Shown here: piece by piece, positions 18,843 to 28,031 of the stretch
How the letters are laid out: every line of letters starts with the position of its first letter
Position numbering within the stretch: the stretch's first letter is position 1
Source: Microbacterium mangrovi
GTDB lineage: Bacteria; Actinomycetota; Actinomycetes; Actinomycetales; Microbacteriaceae
Direction of reading: 5' to 3'
Assembly: GCF_000802305.1 (NCBI RefSeq)
Contig: NZ_JTDK01000022.1
Coordinates: 1 to 64,000, forward strand
Length of the DNA: 64,000 nucleotides
Translations under genes and position numbers: made by a program
Notes under the pieces: generated by a model
The model's input: only the letters and a program-made list of their open reading frames with translations
Database searches by the model: none
What the model was told of the DNA's origin: nothing

Positions 18843-19529
18843 TCAGTACCAGCCGGTGGACTGGGAGTGTCCCCAGGCACCGCACGGCGAGCCGTACATG
18901 CTCTTGATGTAGCCGAGGCCCCACTTGATCTGAGTGGTGGGGTTGTTCGCCCAGTCCGGGCCCGCGGAAGACATCTTCGAGCCGGGGAGCGCCTGCGGGA
19001 TGCCGTAGGCACCCGACGGGTTGGCCGCGTGGACGTTCCAGCCGGACTCGCGGTTCCACAGCGAGTTCAGGCACGGCATCTGGCTCTGGCCCCAGCCGTA
19101 GCTTGCGAGCAGGCCCTGCGCGATGGCGCGGGGGCTCTGGCCGGAGTAGTTCACGATCGGACCGGCGCTGGCCGACGACGAGGACGACCGGTGGTGAGTG
19201 GTCGTGGTCGTGGTGGCGGCCTTGACCGGCGTGCTGGCGACGACGGGGTCCGGCGTGAACTTCTTCACGGTGATCGGCTTGCGCGTCGAGGCGGGTGCGG
19301 CCTGGACCTTCGCCAGGGGCTTGGCGGTCTGGGCCTGCTGCACGTCGAGCGCGGAGATCGCGGTGTGGTCGGCCCCGAACGAGAGGTTCGCGGGCGACTC
19401 CGACGGCGAGGAGACGAGGGTGGCGGCGGATGCCTGCTGGTGCGGCATCGCGCTGAGGGTCAGGGTCGCGGCGAGGACGAGTGCGCCACCGGCGACGGCA
19501 CGGGCAAGGGGCGAGGTGCGAAGGCGCAC
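18843..19529 (-). CDS. Secreted SLT/Apf-like cell-wall protein
   Basis: A 228-aa exported protein. A signal peptide ends near the ASA in MPHQQASAATL. A Thr/Ser-rich linker follows, and then a roughly 95-residue domain like lytic transglycosylases and the aggregation-promoting-factor C-terminus (CLNSLWNRESGWNVHAANPS, then AYGIPQALPGSKM). The glutamate in NRESGW is the expected catalytic acid. The start is GTG 19529, with CGGAG just upstream; the longer upstream frame lacks a signal sequence in the right place. It probably remodels peptidoglycan. It is separated from the downstream exporter by a terminator. Confidence 0.85.
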   Translation of the reverse strand: MRLRTSPLARAVAGGALVLAATLTLSAMPHQQASAATLVSSPSESPANLSFGADHTAISALDVQQAQTAKPLAKVQAAPASTRKPITVKKFTPDPVVASTPVKAATTTTTTHHRSSSSSASAGPIVNYSGQSPRAIAQGLLASYGWGQSQMPCLNSLWNRESGWNVHAANPSGAYGIPQALPGSKMSSAGPDWANNPTTQIKWGLGYIKSMYGSPCGAWGHSQSTGWY

Positions 19530-20032
19530 GGGACTCCGATGTTCGTTGTTCCCTGCGTTGTCCAGCCCGGCCGTGGGGGCACGTCCGGGGAGCGGGAGCA
19601 CCACCGGGGGTCGGATGCTTCCGTGCAGGCTGGTCGCCACGGGCCGTCGATTCGGAAACGGGGCCTGCGGCATCCGTCGACGCCGCCGAGGGTGGACAGT
19701 CGAGCCCGACTTCGGGTGGGTTGATCGACTGCGCGCTCCGGGACGCGAGGACGTGACAACGCTAGGGACGCCCCCTGGATGCTTCCTCCAAAAGGCCTGA
19801 CAGCGATGCGGATCCGCCCTTGTGGGGAGTCCACAAACGGCACGCCCTCACAGGGATCGACGGGGGCTCGATCCGCCGATCCGTCTTCAGGAAACGGACC
19901 CAGCGACCACCCAGTCGAAGTCACACCGATCACACGAGTCACACCGGTCACAGCATGCCGGGACGAGCGAGACCCTCAGAAAACGGGCGTAGCGTCGAAG
20001 GGTTCCCTGACACACGACACCGAGGCATCCCC
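19530..20032. promoter_or_regulatory. Divergent intergenic region with direct repeats
   Basis: 503 nt between divergent genes, with no supported gene. It contains a TTGTGG/CCACAA hairpin at 19820-19836 and a 14-bp direct repeat TCACACCGRTCACA at 19921-19934 and 19939-19952, one and three-quarter helical turns apart, which may be a regulator site for the ABC exporter gene. No promoter could be assigned with confidence. Confidence 0.4.
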
Positions 20033-21937
20033 ATGTCGATGAGCGCCCTGCGCCGAGCACGCAAGCAGGAGGGCCCCCGCGCCAGCCTGAAGCAGCTTCT
20101 GCCCTACATCTTCGAGCACAAGAAGGTGATCGCCGTCGTCATCGTGCTGTCGATCTTCGGCGCGCTGGCATCCCTCGCCCAGCCCCTGCTGGTCGGACAG
20201 GTCATCACGCGGGTCGAGCACGGCACCCCACTGGGCTCGCTGGTCTGGATCCTCGTCGCGCTCGTGATCGTGGCATCCCTCATCTCCGGCTACCAGCACT
20301 ATCTGCTGCAGCGCACCGGAACCGCTGTCGTCTACTCCAGCCGGCGCCACCTGATCGCCCGCATCCTGCACCTGCCGATCAGCGAGTTCGACGCACGCCG
20401 CACCGGCGACCTCGTCTCGCGCGTGGGAACCGACACGACGCTGCTCTACGCCGCCCTCACCCAGGGCCTGGCCGACGCCGTCGGCAACGGCCTGCTGTTC
20501 ATCGGGGCGATCATCGCGATGGCGATCATCGACTGGGCGCTGCTGCTGCTGATCCTCGTCGTGATCGGCGTGTCCATCGTCGTGGTCGGCGCCCTGTCGG
20601 GACGCATCCGCCGGGCGACGCGGGAACAGCAGGAGAAGGTCGGCGAGCTCTCCAGCGGAATGTCGCGCGCGGTCGGCTCGATCCGCACCATCCGCGCCTC
20701 GGGCGCCTCCGGACGCGAGGAGGCGGCCGTGACCGCCCTCGCCTCGGACACGTACGACGTCGGCGTGCGCATCGCCCGCGTCTCCGCCGCGGTGGTCCCG
20801 GTCGCCGGAATCGCCCTGCAGGTGTCGCTGCTGGTGGTGCTCGGCGTCGGCGGGTTCCGCGTGGCATCCGGCGTCATCACCATCGCGCAGCTGGTCACGT
20901 TCGTGATGTTCCTGTTCATGCTCGTGCAGCCGCTCGGCACCTTCTTCGGCGCGATCACGTCCGTGAATCAGGCGCTCGGTGCGCTCGGGCGCATCCAGGA
21001 GGTGCTGGATCTTCCGACCGAGTCGCAGGAGGATGCCGCGATCGCGGCGCGCGTGCGGGAGGCCGACCTTCGACAGGCTCAGGGCACGGGATCGGATGCG
21101 GACGCACCGGCGATCTCGTTCCGGGACGTACGCTTCCGCTACCCGGAGGCGGTCGTCGCCGCTCGGGCGAAGGCCGAGAACGAAGCGGCGACGCTCCTCG
21201 AATCCGCACACGTGACGGTGGCCTCCGACTCGCTGCCGCCGATGCCGGACGAATCCGGCGAGGTGCTGCACGGGGTCACGTTCGACGTGCCGCGCGGGGC
21301 GCGCGTGGCGCTCGTCGGTCCGTCGGGAGCCGGCAAGTCGACGACCCTGGCCCTCATCGAGCGGTTCTACGACCCGTCCGGCGGCGCGATCCTGCTCGGC
21401 GGACAGGACGTGCGCCTGCTCGATCGCGAGCACCTGCGCGCACAGCTCGGCTACGTCGAGCAGGATGCCCCGACCCTGGCCGGCAGCATCGGCGACAACC
21501 TGCGCCTGGCCGCACCCGAGGCATCCGACGCGGAATGCGAGCGGGTGCTGCGCGCCGTCAACCTCGGCGACGTGATCGAACGCTCGCCGCTCGGGATCGA
21601 CGCGCCCGTCGGCGAGGCGGGCGTGATGCTCTCCGGGGGCGAGCGTCAGCGCCTCGCGATCGCGCGGGCGCTGCTGGCCGCTCCCCCGATCCTGCTGCTG
21701 GACGAATCCACATCCTCGCTGGACGGCCTGAACGAGCAGCGCATGCGCGAGGCGATCGACGCGGTCGCCACCGGGCGCACGCTCATCGTGATCGCCCACC
21801 GCCTGTCGACCGTGGTGGACAGCGACCACATCGTCGTCCTGGACCGCGGCCGGGTCGTCGGACAGGGCACGCACAGCGAGCTGGTGGCATCCACCCCGCT
21901 GTACCGCGATCTGGCGAAGCACCAGCTGCTCGTCTGA
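20033..21937 (+). CDS. ABC exporter, fused permease and ATPase
   Basis: A 634-aa multidrug/lipid-type half-transporter expected to work as a homodimer. Six membrane helices span about residues 30-310, followed by the nucleotide-binding domain with GPSGAGKST (Walker A), LSGGERQRLAIARALL (signature) and ILLLDESTSSLD (Walker B). The ATG at 20033 has GAGG 8 nt upstream. The linker between the two domains is odd: bases 21067-21085 are a copy of the dispersed repeat CCTTCGACAGGCTCAGGGC read in frame as DLRQAQG, and the linker up to EVLHGVTF is unusually long. The core motifs are intact, so it is probably functional. Confidence 0.93.
   Translation: MSMSALRRARKQEGPRASLKQLLPYIFEHKKVIAVVIVLSIFGALASLAQPLLVGQVITRVEHGTPLGSLVWILVALVIVASLISGYQHYLLQRTGTAVVYSSRRHLIARILHLPISEFDARRTGDLVSRVGTDTTLLYAALTQGLADAVGNGLLFIGAIIAMAIIDWALLLLILVVIGVSIVVVGALSGRIRRATREQQEKVGELSSGMSRAVGSIRTIRASGASGREEAAVTALASDTYDVGVRIARVSAAVVPVAGIALQVSLLVVLGVGGFRVASGVITIAQLVTFVMFLFMLVQPLGTFFGAITSVNQALGALGRIQEVLDLPTESQEDAAIAARVREADLRQAQGTGSDADAPAISFRDVRFRYPEAVVAARAKAENEAATLLESAHVTVASDSLPPMPDESGEVLHGVTFDVPRGARVALVGPSGAGKSTTLALIERFYDPSGGAILLGGQDVRLLDREHLRAQLGYVEQDAPTLAGSIGDNLRLAAPEASDAECERVLRAVNLGDVIERSPLGIDAPVGEAGVMLSGGERQRLAIARALLAAPPILLLDESTSSLDGLNEQRMREAIDAVATGRTLIVIAHRLSTVVDSDHIVVLDRGRVVGQGTHSELVASTPLYRDLAKHQLLV
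21067..21085 (+). repeat. Dispersed repeat inside the ABC exporter gene
   Basis: An exact copy of CCTTCGACAGGCTCAGGGC, also found at 26770, 32871, 44513 and 44551 and inverted at 44471. Here it is inside coding sequence, in frame, in an interdomain linker. Confidence 0.85.
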
Positions 21938-22002
21938 GCCGTCTCGGGCGCGCTCCGCGCGGCCTCGCTCAACGACCGGGGAGGGTTCAGACCCGGGCTC
22001 AA

Positions 22003-22041
22003 CCGACAAGAACGGCGCTGCGCTCGCGCAGATCTTGTCGG
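22003..22041. repeat. 39-nt palindromic element, copy 1
   Basis: Starts CCGACAAG and ends CTTGTCGG; flanking bases extend the stem to 15 bp with one mismatch (21997-22011 with 22033-22047). A second copy of identical length with similar ends and interior lies at 54798-54836. It falls between the ABC exporter and the DUF1801 gene and could terminate the former. Confidence 0.7.
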
Positions 22042-22061
22042 TCGAGCGGGAGGATGGGGGC

Positions 22062-22454
22062 ATGAGCGCCGACGAGGTCACCCCTGCGGAAGAGATCGAT
22101 GCGATCATCGCGAGCACCGGAGGCTGGCGGGCGGCGACGCTCGCCGAGGTGCGCCGGGTGATCCTCGGCGCGGACGCGGGGATCACCGAGGAGATCAAGT
22201 GGCGTAAGCCCTCGAAGCCGGAGGGCGTGGCCACGTGGGTCAGCAACGGGAACGTCTGCATGGCGGATGTGCTCAAGAGCGCCGTGCGCCTCACGTTCCC
22301 CAAGGGAGGGCAGCTCGACGACCCTCGGGGCCTGTTCAACGCGCGGCTCACCGGGGACAAGATCCGGGCGATCGACTTCTTCGAAGACGCCCCGGTCGAT
22401 GCGGATGCGCTCCGCGGGATCGTGGCGCAGGCCGTCGCGGCGAATCGCGGGTAG
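22062..22454 (+). CDS. DUF1801 domain protein
   Basis: A 130-aa cytoplasmic protein of the DUF1801 (YdhG/YjbR-like) family, marked by EEIKWRKPSKP near the middle and the strand LTFPKGGQL. Its molecular function is not known. ATG 22062 is preceded by GGGAGGA with good spacing; the upstream in-frame ATG at 22035 lies inside the palindrome. It appears to be transcribed alone. Confidence 0.85.
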   Translation: MSADEVTPAEEIDAIIASTGGWRAATLAEVRRVILGADAGITEEIKWRKPSKPEGVATWVSNGNVCMADVLKSAVRLTFPKGGQLDDPRGLFNARLTGDKIRAIDFFEDAPVDADALRGIVAQAVAANRG

Positions 22455-22477
22455 GACGGTCCGCAAGGGCGCCGCGT

Positions 22478-22567
22478 TTCGTCTCGCTTCGCTCGCTCAA
22501 CGACCGGAGACAGACGCTTCGCTCGCTCAACGACCGGAAACAGACGCTACGCTCGCTCAACGACCGG
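22478..22567 (+). repeat. Three 30-bp tandem repeats
   Basis: CGCTCGCTCAACGACCGG occurs at 22490-22507, 22520-22537 and 22550-22567, an exact 30-bp period. The third copy encodes the last residues and the stop codon of the GNAT gene on the opposite strand. Related sequences lie near 21965-21980 and 30590-30620. Confidence 0.85.
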
Positions 22568-23087
22568 GTGGGGAGGGAGCGGGGGCGACGAGGTCGATCG
22601 CCCAGGCGTTGCAGGTGATCGGCACGCCTTTGGGGTACTCGAAGGCCTCCTCGCCGGTGTTGGTCATGCCCGCCTTCTCGCAGATGCGGTTCGAGGCGGC
22701 GTTGTCGATGCGGGGGAAGGCGTAGAGGAGACGGCGGTCGGCGGTCGCGCGGGCCCGGGCATCCTGAATGCACAGACCGAGCGCCGCAGCCCCGTACCCT
22801 CGACCCTGGAAGGGGGTGTGCACCGACCACCCGGCCTCGAAGATCGGGGTCTCTCCGTGGGTGCTCGGCCAGTAGCCGACCGACCCCACGGGAGTCCCGT
22901 CGACGAGGATCGCGAAGACCCACGTGTCGTCGTTCGTCCAGCCGTCCAGGAACACGCGGTGGCGGTGCGCGACCTTCTCGGCGGTCTCGGACCCGCCGAG
23001 GTACGTCATCATCTCGGGAGCGTTGTTCGCCTCGAGGATGGCGAGGTCTTCGTCACCCCACGGACGGAGCACGACGGTCTGCGGCAT
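22557..23087 (-). CDS. GNAT family N-acetyltransferase
   Basis: A 176-aa acetyltransferase of the RimJ/RimL-like GNAT type. The acetyl-CoA-binding motif is WSVHTPFQGRGYGAAALGL, and DNAASNRICEKAGM is the usual C-terminal helix pair. The acceptor could be an amine, an antibiotic or a protein N-terminus. ATG 23087 gives the expected N-terminus (QTVVLRPWGDEDL); no strong ribosome-binding site is visible. The C-terminus is formed by a copy of a tandem repeat. Four palindromes lie between it and pckG upstream. Confidence 0.88.
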   Translation of the reverse strand: MPQTVVLRPWGDEDLAILEANNAPEMMTYLGGSETAEKVAHRHRVFLDGWTNDDTWVFAILVDGTPVGSVGYWPSTHGETPIFEAGWSVHTPFQGRGYGAAALGLCIQDARARATADRRLLYAFPRIDNAASNRICEKAGMTNTGEEAFEYPKGVPITCNAWAIDLVAPAPSPPGR

Positions 23088-23155
23088 GCCGTCAGTATGC
23101 CTGGCGCCTCCGACATCCCAGGCCTTGTCGTGCTCGAACGGAGTCGAAGAGAGTA

Positions 23156-23345
23156 TGGCCCGGCTCCGCCGGTCTGAACCCTCCAGCGGAACCGGGCCAC
23201 GATGTGGGGCCCGGATCCGCCGCATTTGACCACCGGCGAATCCGGACCACAGGATTTCGGCTCGGCCCCCTTCTGAACCAATGGGGCCGAGCCGGCTTGT
23301 CTGGCCCGGTTCCGTCGGTCTGAACCCTCCGACGGAACCGGGCCA
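23156..23345. repeat. Array of four palindromes sharing a loop motif
   Basis: Hairpins at 23156-23199, 23204-23250, 23258-23294 and 23302-23345. The last has a perfect 17-bp stem (TGGCCCGGTTCCGTCGG and its complement), the third a perfect 12-bp stem of different sequence, and the first two have nearly complete stems. Loops read TCTGAACC or TTGACC in all four although the stems differ. The array fills the gap between pckG and the GNAT gene. The fourth hairpin begins 8 nt after the pckG stop and could end its transcript. Confidence 0.85.
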
Positions 23346-23352
23346 AGTCTTG

Positions 23353-25197
23353 TTAAGCCTCCGCGAGCCGCGAGCGCAGCGCGGCGAGCTGCTCGGTGAG
23401 CTCGGCCGGGATGCGGTCGCCGAACTGCGCGTAGAACTCCTCGGTGAGGTCGGCCTCACGGCTCCACGACGCCGCGTCGACGTGGAAGAGCTCGTCGAGG
23501 TCGGCCTGCGGGACGTCGATGCCGTCGAGGTTCAGCTCGTCGGTGTCGGGCAGGTAGCCGATCGGGCTCTCGATGGCTCCGGCCTCGCCCTGGATGCGGC
23601 GGATGATCCACTCGATGACACGCGAGTTGTCACCGAAGCCCGGCCACAGGAACCGACCGTCGGCCCCGCGGCGGAACCAGTTGACCTGGAAGATCGCCGG
23701 CGGTGCGGTGAGCTCCTCGGAGGCCCCGATCTCGAGCCAGTGCGCGAAGTAGTCGGCCATGTTGTACCCGCAGAACGGCAGCATGGCGAACGGGTCGCGA
23801 CGGAGTTCGCCGACGGTGCCCTCGGCGGCCGCGGTGCGCTCGGACGAGATGGTCGAGCCGATGAAGACGCCGTGGTTCCAGTCGGTCGCCTCGACGACCA
23901 GCGGGACGTTCGTGGCGCGGCGTCCGCCGAAGAGGATGACGTCGAGCGGAACCGCGTCCTCCCAGTCGTCGGCGATCTGCGGGCACTGCGCGGCGCGGAC
24001 GGTGAAGCGCGAGTTCGGGTGGGCGGCGGGACGACCGGAGGCCGGAGTCCAGGGGTTGCCCTCCCAGTCGATGAGGTCGTCGGGCGCCTCGTCGGTCAGG
24101 CCCTCCCACCAGACGTCGCCGTCGGGACGCAGCGCCACGTTCGTGAAGATCGTGTTGCCCCACAGCGTCTCGACCGCGGTGACGTTGGTCGACTCGCCGG
24201 TGCCGGGCGCGACGCCGAAGAAGCCGGCCTCGGGGTTGATCGCCCAGAGCCGCCCGTCTTCGCCGGGGCGGATCCACACGATGTCGTCACCGAGGGTCTC
24301 CACGCGCCAGCCGGGGATCGTCGGGCGCAGCATGGCGAGGTTCGTCTTGCCGCACGCCGACGGGAACGCCGCCGCCACGTGGTACTTCTTGCCGGTCGGG
24401 TCGATCACGCGGATGAGCAGCATGTGCTCGGCGAGCCAGCCCTCGTTGCGGCCGATCACCGAGGCGATGCGCAGCGCGAAGCACTTCTTGGCCAGGATCG
24501 CGTTGCCGCCGTATCCGGATCCGTACGACCACACCTCGAGGGTGTCGGGGTAGTGGACGATGTACTTCTCGTCGTTGTACGGCCAGGCGACATCCTCTTC
24601 GCCGGGCTTCAGCGGGGCCCCGACGGAGTGGACCGTCTTGACCCACGGCGCACCGTCGGCGATGAGCTGGGTGACCTCGTCGCCCACGCGCGTCATGACG
24701 CCGATGGATGCCACCGCGTACGGCGAGTCGGTGACCTGCACGCCGATGTGCGACAGCGGGCCGCCGACGGCGCCCATCGAGAAGGCGACGACGTACATGG
24801 TGCGACCGCGCATCGAGCCCTCGAACACGCCGTCGAGCGTGGCGCGCATCTCGGCCGGGTCGGCCCAGTTGTTGGTGGGGCCGGCGTCGATCTTGCGCTC
24901 GGAGGCGATGAAGGTGCGCGCCTCGGTGCGCGCGACGTCGCTCGGGTGCGAGCGGGCCAGGTACGAACCCGGACGCCACTCGGGGTTGAGCTTGATGAGC
25001 TTGCCGTCCTCGACCATCTGCTCCAGCAGGGCGCGGTTCTCGGCGCGGGTGCCGGACACCCAGTGGATGCGGTCGGGCTGGGTCAGCTCTGCGATCTCAT
25101 ACACCCACTCCTCGAGGGCCGCCATGCCGGGGCCTTCGACCTGCGGCCAGCGGCCGCGAGCGGGGGCGGTAGGGGTCTCAATATCCACGAGGGCCAT
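23353..25197 (-). CDS. pckG: Phosphoenolpyruvate carboxykinase (GTP)
   Basis: Converts oxaloacetate + GTP to PEP + CO2 + GDP, the entry into gluconeogenesis from acids such as acetate. The protein has 614 aa. The kinase-1a P-loop is [13 protein letters not shown], which carries the active-site cysteine of the GTP-dependent family. [36 protein letters not shown] and the ATNVPLV region are all conserved. ATG 25197 gives the expected [13 protein letters not shown] start. It is transcribed divergently from a ScfR/RamB-type regulator, which in corynebacteria controls acetate and short-chain fatty-acid metabolism, so the pairing makes physiological sense. Confidence 0.98.
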   Translation of the reverse strand: MALVDIETPTAPARGRWPQVEGPGMAALEEWVYEIAELTQPDRIHWVSGTRAENRALLEQMVEDGKLIKLNPEWRPGSYLARSHPSDVARTEARTFIASERKIDAGPTNNWADPAEMRATLDGVFEGSMRGRTMYVVAFSMGAVGGPLSHIGVQVTDSPYAVASIGVMTRVGDEVTQLIADGAPWVKTVHSVGAPLKPGEEDVAWPYNDEKYIVHYPDTLEVWSYGSGYGGNAILAKKCFALRIASVIGRNEGWLAEHMLLIRVIDPTGKKYHVAAAFPSACGKTNLAMLRPTIPGWRVETLGDDIVWIRPGEDGRLWAINPEAGFFGVAPGTGESTNVTAVETLWGNTIFTNVALRPDGDVWWEGLTDEAPDDLIDWEGNPWTPASGRPAAHPNSRFTVRAAQCPQIADDWEDAVPLDVILFGGRRATNVPLVVEATDWNHGVFIGSTISSERTAAAEGTVGELRRDPFAMLPFCGYNMADYFAHWLEIGASEELTAPPAIFQVNWFRRGADGRFLWPGFGDNSRVIEWIIRRIQGEAGAIESPIGYLPDTDELNLDGIDVPQADLDELFHVDAASWSREADLTEEFYAQFGDRIPAELTEQLAALRSRLAEA

Positions 25198-25311
25198 GTC
25201 ACTTTCCGTTCGTTCGGAACATCGGCTGACCTCTACTCTTGTCGGGGTTCCGGGGTTCTTAAGGCGAAAACTTCTTGAAAAAAATACGGTTCTTGCCGTT
25301 ATGATGAAGGA
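25198..25311. promoter_or_regulatory. Divergent pckG-scfR control region
   Basis: The AT-rich 114-nt gap carries TTGAAA (25275-25280) and TATGAT (25300-25305), a possible promoter with a long 19-nt spacer. Its predicted start falls at or next to the regulator ATG (25312), which would make a leaderless mRNA. Three spaced TTCTT repeats lie at about 25255, 25272 and 25290 (two of them TTCTTG) and are candidate binding sites for the regulator. Confidence 0.5.
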
Positions 25312-26760
25312 ATGGCTCCCCCCACGTCTTCCGTCGAGCTGGCGACGCTCGGCCACCGCATCCGGCACCAGCGCCTGTCGGCCGGCATGACGCTGGACGA
25401 GCTCGGCGCCCGGGTCGGCGTCGCCGGCTCGCACCTCAGCCTCATCGAGAACGGCAAGCGCGAACCGCGCCTGTCGCTGCTCCAGCAGATCGCCGAGGCG
25501 ACCGGCACCGATGTGACCGACCTGCTCTCCCCCGAACCGCCCAACCGCCGCGCCGCGCTCGAGATCGAGTTGGATGCCGCGCAGTCGAGCACCGTGTTCC
25601 GCCGCCTCGGCCTCGCCCCCGTGCGCGTGACCAAGGGCATGACCGACGAGACGCTCGAGACGGTGCTGGGCCTGAACCGGGAGCTGCAGCGCCGCGAGCG
25701 CGAGGCGATCGCCACGCCCGAAGAGGCACGCCGCGCGAACACCGAGCTGCGCCTCGCGATGCGCCGGCGCAACAACTACCTCCCCGACATCGAGGCCCTC
25801 GCCGAGAAGCAGCTGCGCGCCGCCGGTCACACCACCGGCGCGCTCACCCACCGCACCGTGAGCATCATGGCCGAGCAGCTCGGCTTCGAGCTGATCTACG
25901 TCAACGACCTGCCCCACTCGGCCCGGTCGGTCACCGACATCGAGAACGGACGCATCTACCTGCCGCCGGCATCCATCCCCGGCGGGCACGGCCTGCGCTC
26001 GATGGCGCTGCAGGCCATGGCCCACCGCCTGCTCGGCCACCAGCCGCCCACCGACTACGCCGAGTTCCTGCGGCAGCGGCTCGAGATCAACTACTACGCG
26101 GCCTGCTGTCTGCAGCCCGAGCACGCGGCCGTGGCCTTCCTGCAGCAGGCGAAGAAGGAGCGCAACCTCGCCGTCGAGGACTTCCGCGACGCGTTCGGCG
26201 TGACTCACGAGGCCGCCGCGATGCGGATGACGAACCTGCTCACCGAGCACCTCGGCATCCGGCTGCACTTCATGCGCGTGAGCGGCTCGGGCGCGATCAC
26301 CCGGGTGTACGAGAACGACGACCTGCCGCTGCCGGCCGATGTGACCGGGTCCATCGAGGGCCAGGTGGCGTGCCGGCGCTTCCTCGGGCGGTCGGCGTTC
26401 GAGGAGCAGAACCGCACCACCGAGCACTACCAGTACACCGACACCCCCGCCGGGACGTTCTGGTGCTCCGCGCAGACGGGAACGACCAGCGACGGCGAGT
26501 TCTCCGTGACGGTCGGGGTGCCCTTCGACGACGCCCGGTGGTTCCGCGGTCGCGAGACGGCGAAGCGCGTGACGTCGACCTGCCCGGACGAATCCTGCTG
26601 CCGCAAGCCCGACAGCGAGGCCCTCGCACGCTGGCACGGACGCGCGTGGCCGAGCGCGCGCGTGCACATGCAGATGTTCTCGCCGCTTCCGAGCGGCGAG
26701 TTCCCCGGTGTGGACGACAGCGAGGTCTACGCCTTCCTCGACCGGCACGCCGAGCAGTGA
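25312..26760 (+). CDS. ScfR/RamB-type short-chain fatty acyl regulator
   Basis: A 482-aa transcription factor: an XRE helix-turn-helix at about residues 14-67 ([21 protein letters not shown]), an IrrE/ImmA-like middle domain (about 160-290) in which HRLLGH replaces the HExxH protease motif, and a C-terminal DUF2083 domain with a CPDESCC cluster. RamB homologues sense acetate/propionate status and control glyoxylate, propionate and gluconeogenic genes. Here it is divergent from pckG, a likely target. AAGGA touches the ATG, so translation may be leaderless. Function is inferred from the family. Confidence 0.9.
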   Translation: MAPPTSSVELATLGHRIRHQRLSAGMTLDELGARVGVAGSHLSLIENGKREPRLSLLQQIAEATGTDVTDLLSPEPPNRRAALEIELDAAQSSTVFRRLGLAPVRVTKGMTDETLETVLGLNRELQRREREAIATPEEARRANTELRLAMRRRNNYLPDIEALAEKQLRAAGHTTGALTHRTVSIMAEQLGFELIYVNDLPHSARSVTDIENGRIYLPPASIPGGHGLRSMALQAMAHRLLGHQPPTDYAEFLRQRLEINYYAACCLQPEHAAVAFLQQAKKERNLAVEDFRDAFGVTHEAAAMRMTNLLTEHLGIRLHFMRVSGSGAITRVYENDDLPLPADVTGSIEGQVACRRFLGRSAFEEQNRTTEHYQYTDTPAGTFWCSAQTGTTSDGEFSVTVGVPFDDARWFRGRETAKRVTSTCPDESCCRKPDSEALARWHGRAWPSARVHMQMFSPLPSGEFPGVDDSEVYAFLDRHAEQ

Positions 26761-26769
26761 CGGGGATGC

Positions 26770-26827
26770 CCTTCGACAGGCTCAGGGCGCACAGGGAGCT
26801 CAGGGCGCACGGGGAGCTCAGGGCGCC
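26770..26827 (+). repeat. Dispersed repeat with local 18-bp tandem expansion
   Basis: CCTTCGACAGGCTCAGGGC at 26770-26788 is followed by GCTCAGGGCGCACRGGGA units at 26780-26797 and 26798-26815 and a partial third at 26816. It lies between the convergent ends of scfR and the AlkZ-like gene. Confidence 0.8.
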
Positions 26828-26863
26828 TGTGCGGGAGCCAGGGCGTCCGGTCGGCCCACGCCG

Positions 26864-27940
26864 TCAGCCGGTGATGAACGACCGGTAGCGGTCGAGGGCG
26901 GCGCCGATCGCGGCATCCGTCGCGGCTCCGGGGGCGAGCAGCTCCGGCACGGGGTCGTCGGCGTGCCGCCCGAGCGCGGTCGAGGAGAGCCACGATCCGA
27001 CGACCTGGCCGTCGGCGACGAGGATGGGCCGCACCATGCCGTTCTTGCCGGGACCGATCGGGGCCCGGAACTCGGGTGCGCACACCGCGTCGCGGTCGGC
27101 GTAGGAGATGTAGTACTCCTCGAACGGCGGCAGCGCGAAGACGGGCGGAGCATCCGGATCGGGGTCGGGAAGGCCCGGTGCCACGTACACGCCCTCGTCG
27201 CACTCGACCAGGGACGGGGCTGCCTCCGCCGCGGCGGCACGGGCCGGTGTGAGGGGCAGGCCGGCCCACCACGCGAAGTCCTCGGCGGTGGCCGGGCCGT
27301 GGCCGGCGACGAACCGGGCGAACAGGGCGGCGACAGGATCGCCGGTCGGCGCACTGCTGCCGCGCACCCAGTCGTCGACGAGGACGAACGACTGCTCACG
27401 GCTCGGGCCGCCGGCACGGGAGACGACCGGCCCCTGGCAGAGGAATCCGCGCACCGCGAGCGCATAGATGACATGGACGCCGCGCTGGCCGGTGGGATCG
27501 ACGCCGATGCCGCGCAGCACGTCGAAGATCTCCGCGCGCGTGAGACGGTTGCCGCCGTTCAGCGCGCCGAGGATCGCGGTCTCGCAGCGCGCGAACACGG
27601 CGGCATCCAGCCCGAGCGCACGGTGGCGCGCGGCGGCCTGACGCAGCTGCCGCTCGCCGGTGATCGCGACCACCCACGCGAGATCGCGCGCGGGGATGAT
27701 GTGCAGTGTTCCGCGCATCGTCCAGGCGCGCACCAGCACGCCGCTATCGAACAGGGCGTCGACGTCGGCGATCGTGGGGCCGCCGGACACGCGGGATGCC
27801 AGGGCCCATCGCCCGCCCCAGAACTCCTGGGACTGCACCGCGAGCATGTGCTCCGCCGCCTCGGTCACGCTCGCCGCGGGGGCGGTCAGTCGGTGCGACC
27901 GCAGCCGCCGGTCGGTGAGAGCGGACCCGGTGATCGCCAT
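26864..27940 (-). CDS. AlkZ/YcaQ-like winged-helix DNA-binding protein
   Basis: A 358-aa member of the HTH_42 (winged helix DNA-binding domain) family. Residues Q36-S-Q38 in AVQSQEFWG correspond to the catalytic QxQ motif of the AlkZ/YcaQ glycosylases, which unhook DNA interstrand crosslinks and alkylated bases. TMRGTLHIIPARDLAW is the typical family segment. Many actinobacterial members (AlkZ-like) have not been tested. ATG 27940 begins MAITGSALTDRRLR. It is divergent from the amidohydrolase gene across a 91-nt gap. Confidence 0.82.
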   Translation of the reverse strand: MAITGSALTDRRLRSHRLTAPAASVTEAAEHMLAVQSQEFWGGRWALASRVSGGPTIADVDALFDSGVLVRAWTMRGTLHIIPARDLAWVVAITGERQLRQAAARHRALGLDAAVFARCETAILGALNGGNRLTRAEIFDVLRGIGVDPTGQRGVHVIYALAVRGFLCQGPVVSRAGGPSREQSFVLVDDWVRGSSAPTGDPVAALFARFVAGHGPATAEDFAWWAGLPLTPARAAAAEAAPSLVECDEGVYVAPGLPDPDPDAPPVFALPPFEEYYISYADRDAVCAPEFRAPIGPGKNGMVRPILVADGQVVGSWLSSTALGRHADDPVPELLAPGAATDAAIGAALDRYRSFITG

Positions 27941-28000
27941 GCCCGGATTCTCGCACGACCCTCCGACCTCCTCCGGGTTCGCAGGATCGGAGGCCGTTAG

Positions 28001-28014
28001 TCTACAATAGTGGA
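28001..28014. promoter_or_regulatory. TCTAC-N4-GTGGA operator (site A)
   Basis: TCTAC AATA GTGGA lies 17 nt before the amidohydrolase GTG and overlaps a TACAAT that may be its -10. One of six matches to the same dyad in front of accessory genes. Confidence 0.6.
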
Positions 28015-28031
28015 ATAACGAAGGGAGCGCC

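Noticed and set aside
19530-19800. A cyclic di-AMP (ydaO-type) riboswitch ahead of the secreted cell-wall protein gene, as is common for such genes in actinobacteria.
   Set aside because: A short CCGAATC match exists, but the other conserved blocks of the motif could not be found on the minus strand.
19976-22360. A 794-residue open frame on the minus strand opposite the ABC exporter.
   Set aside because: It is antisense to a gene with intact ABC motifs; its His/Asp/Arg-rich composition is typical of a GC-rich shadow frame.
23353-26748. An 1131-residue minus-strand frame joining pckG to upstream sequence.
   Set aside because: The upstream part is antisense to scfR and unlike any PEP carboxykinase; ATG 25197 gives the family start.
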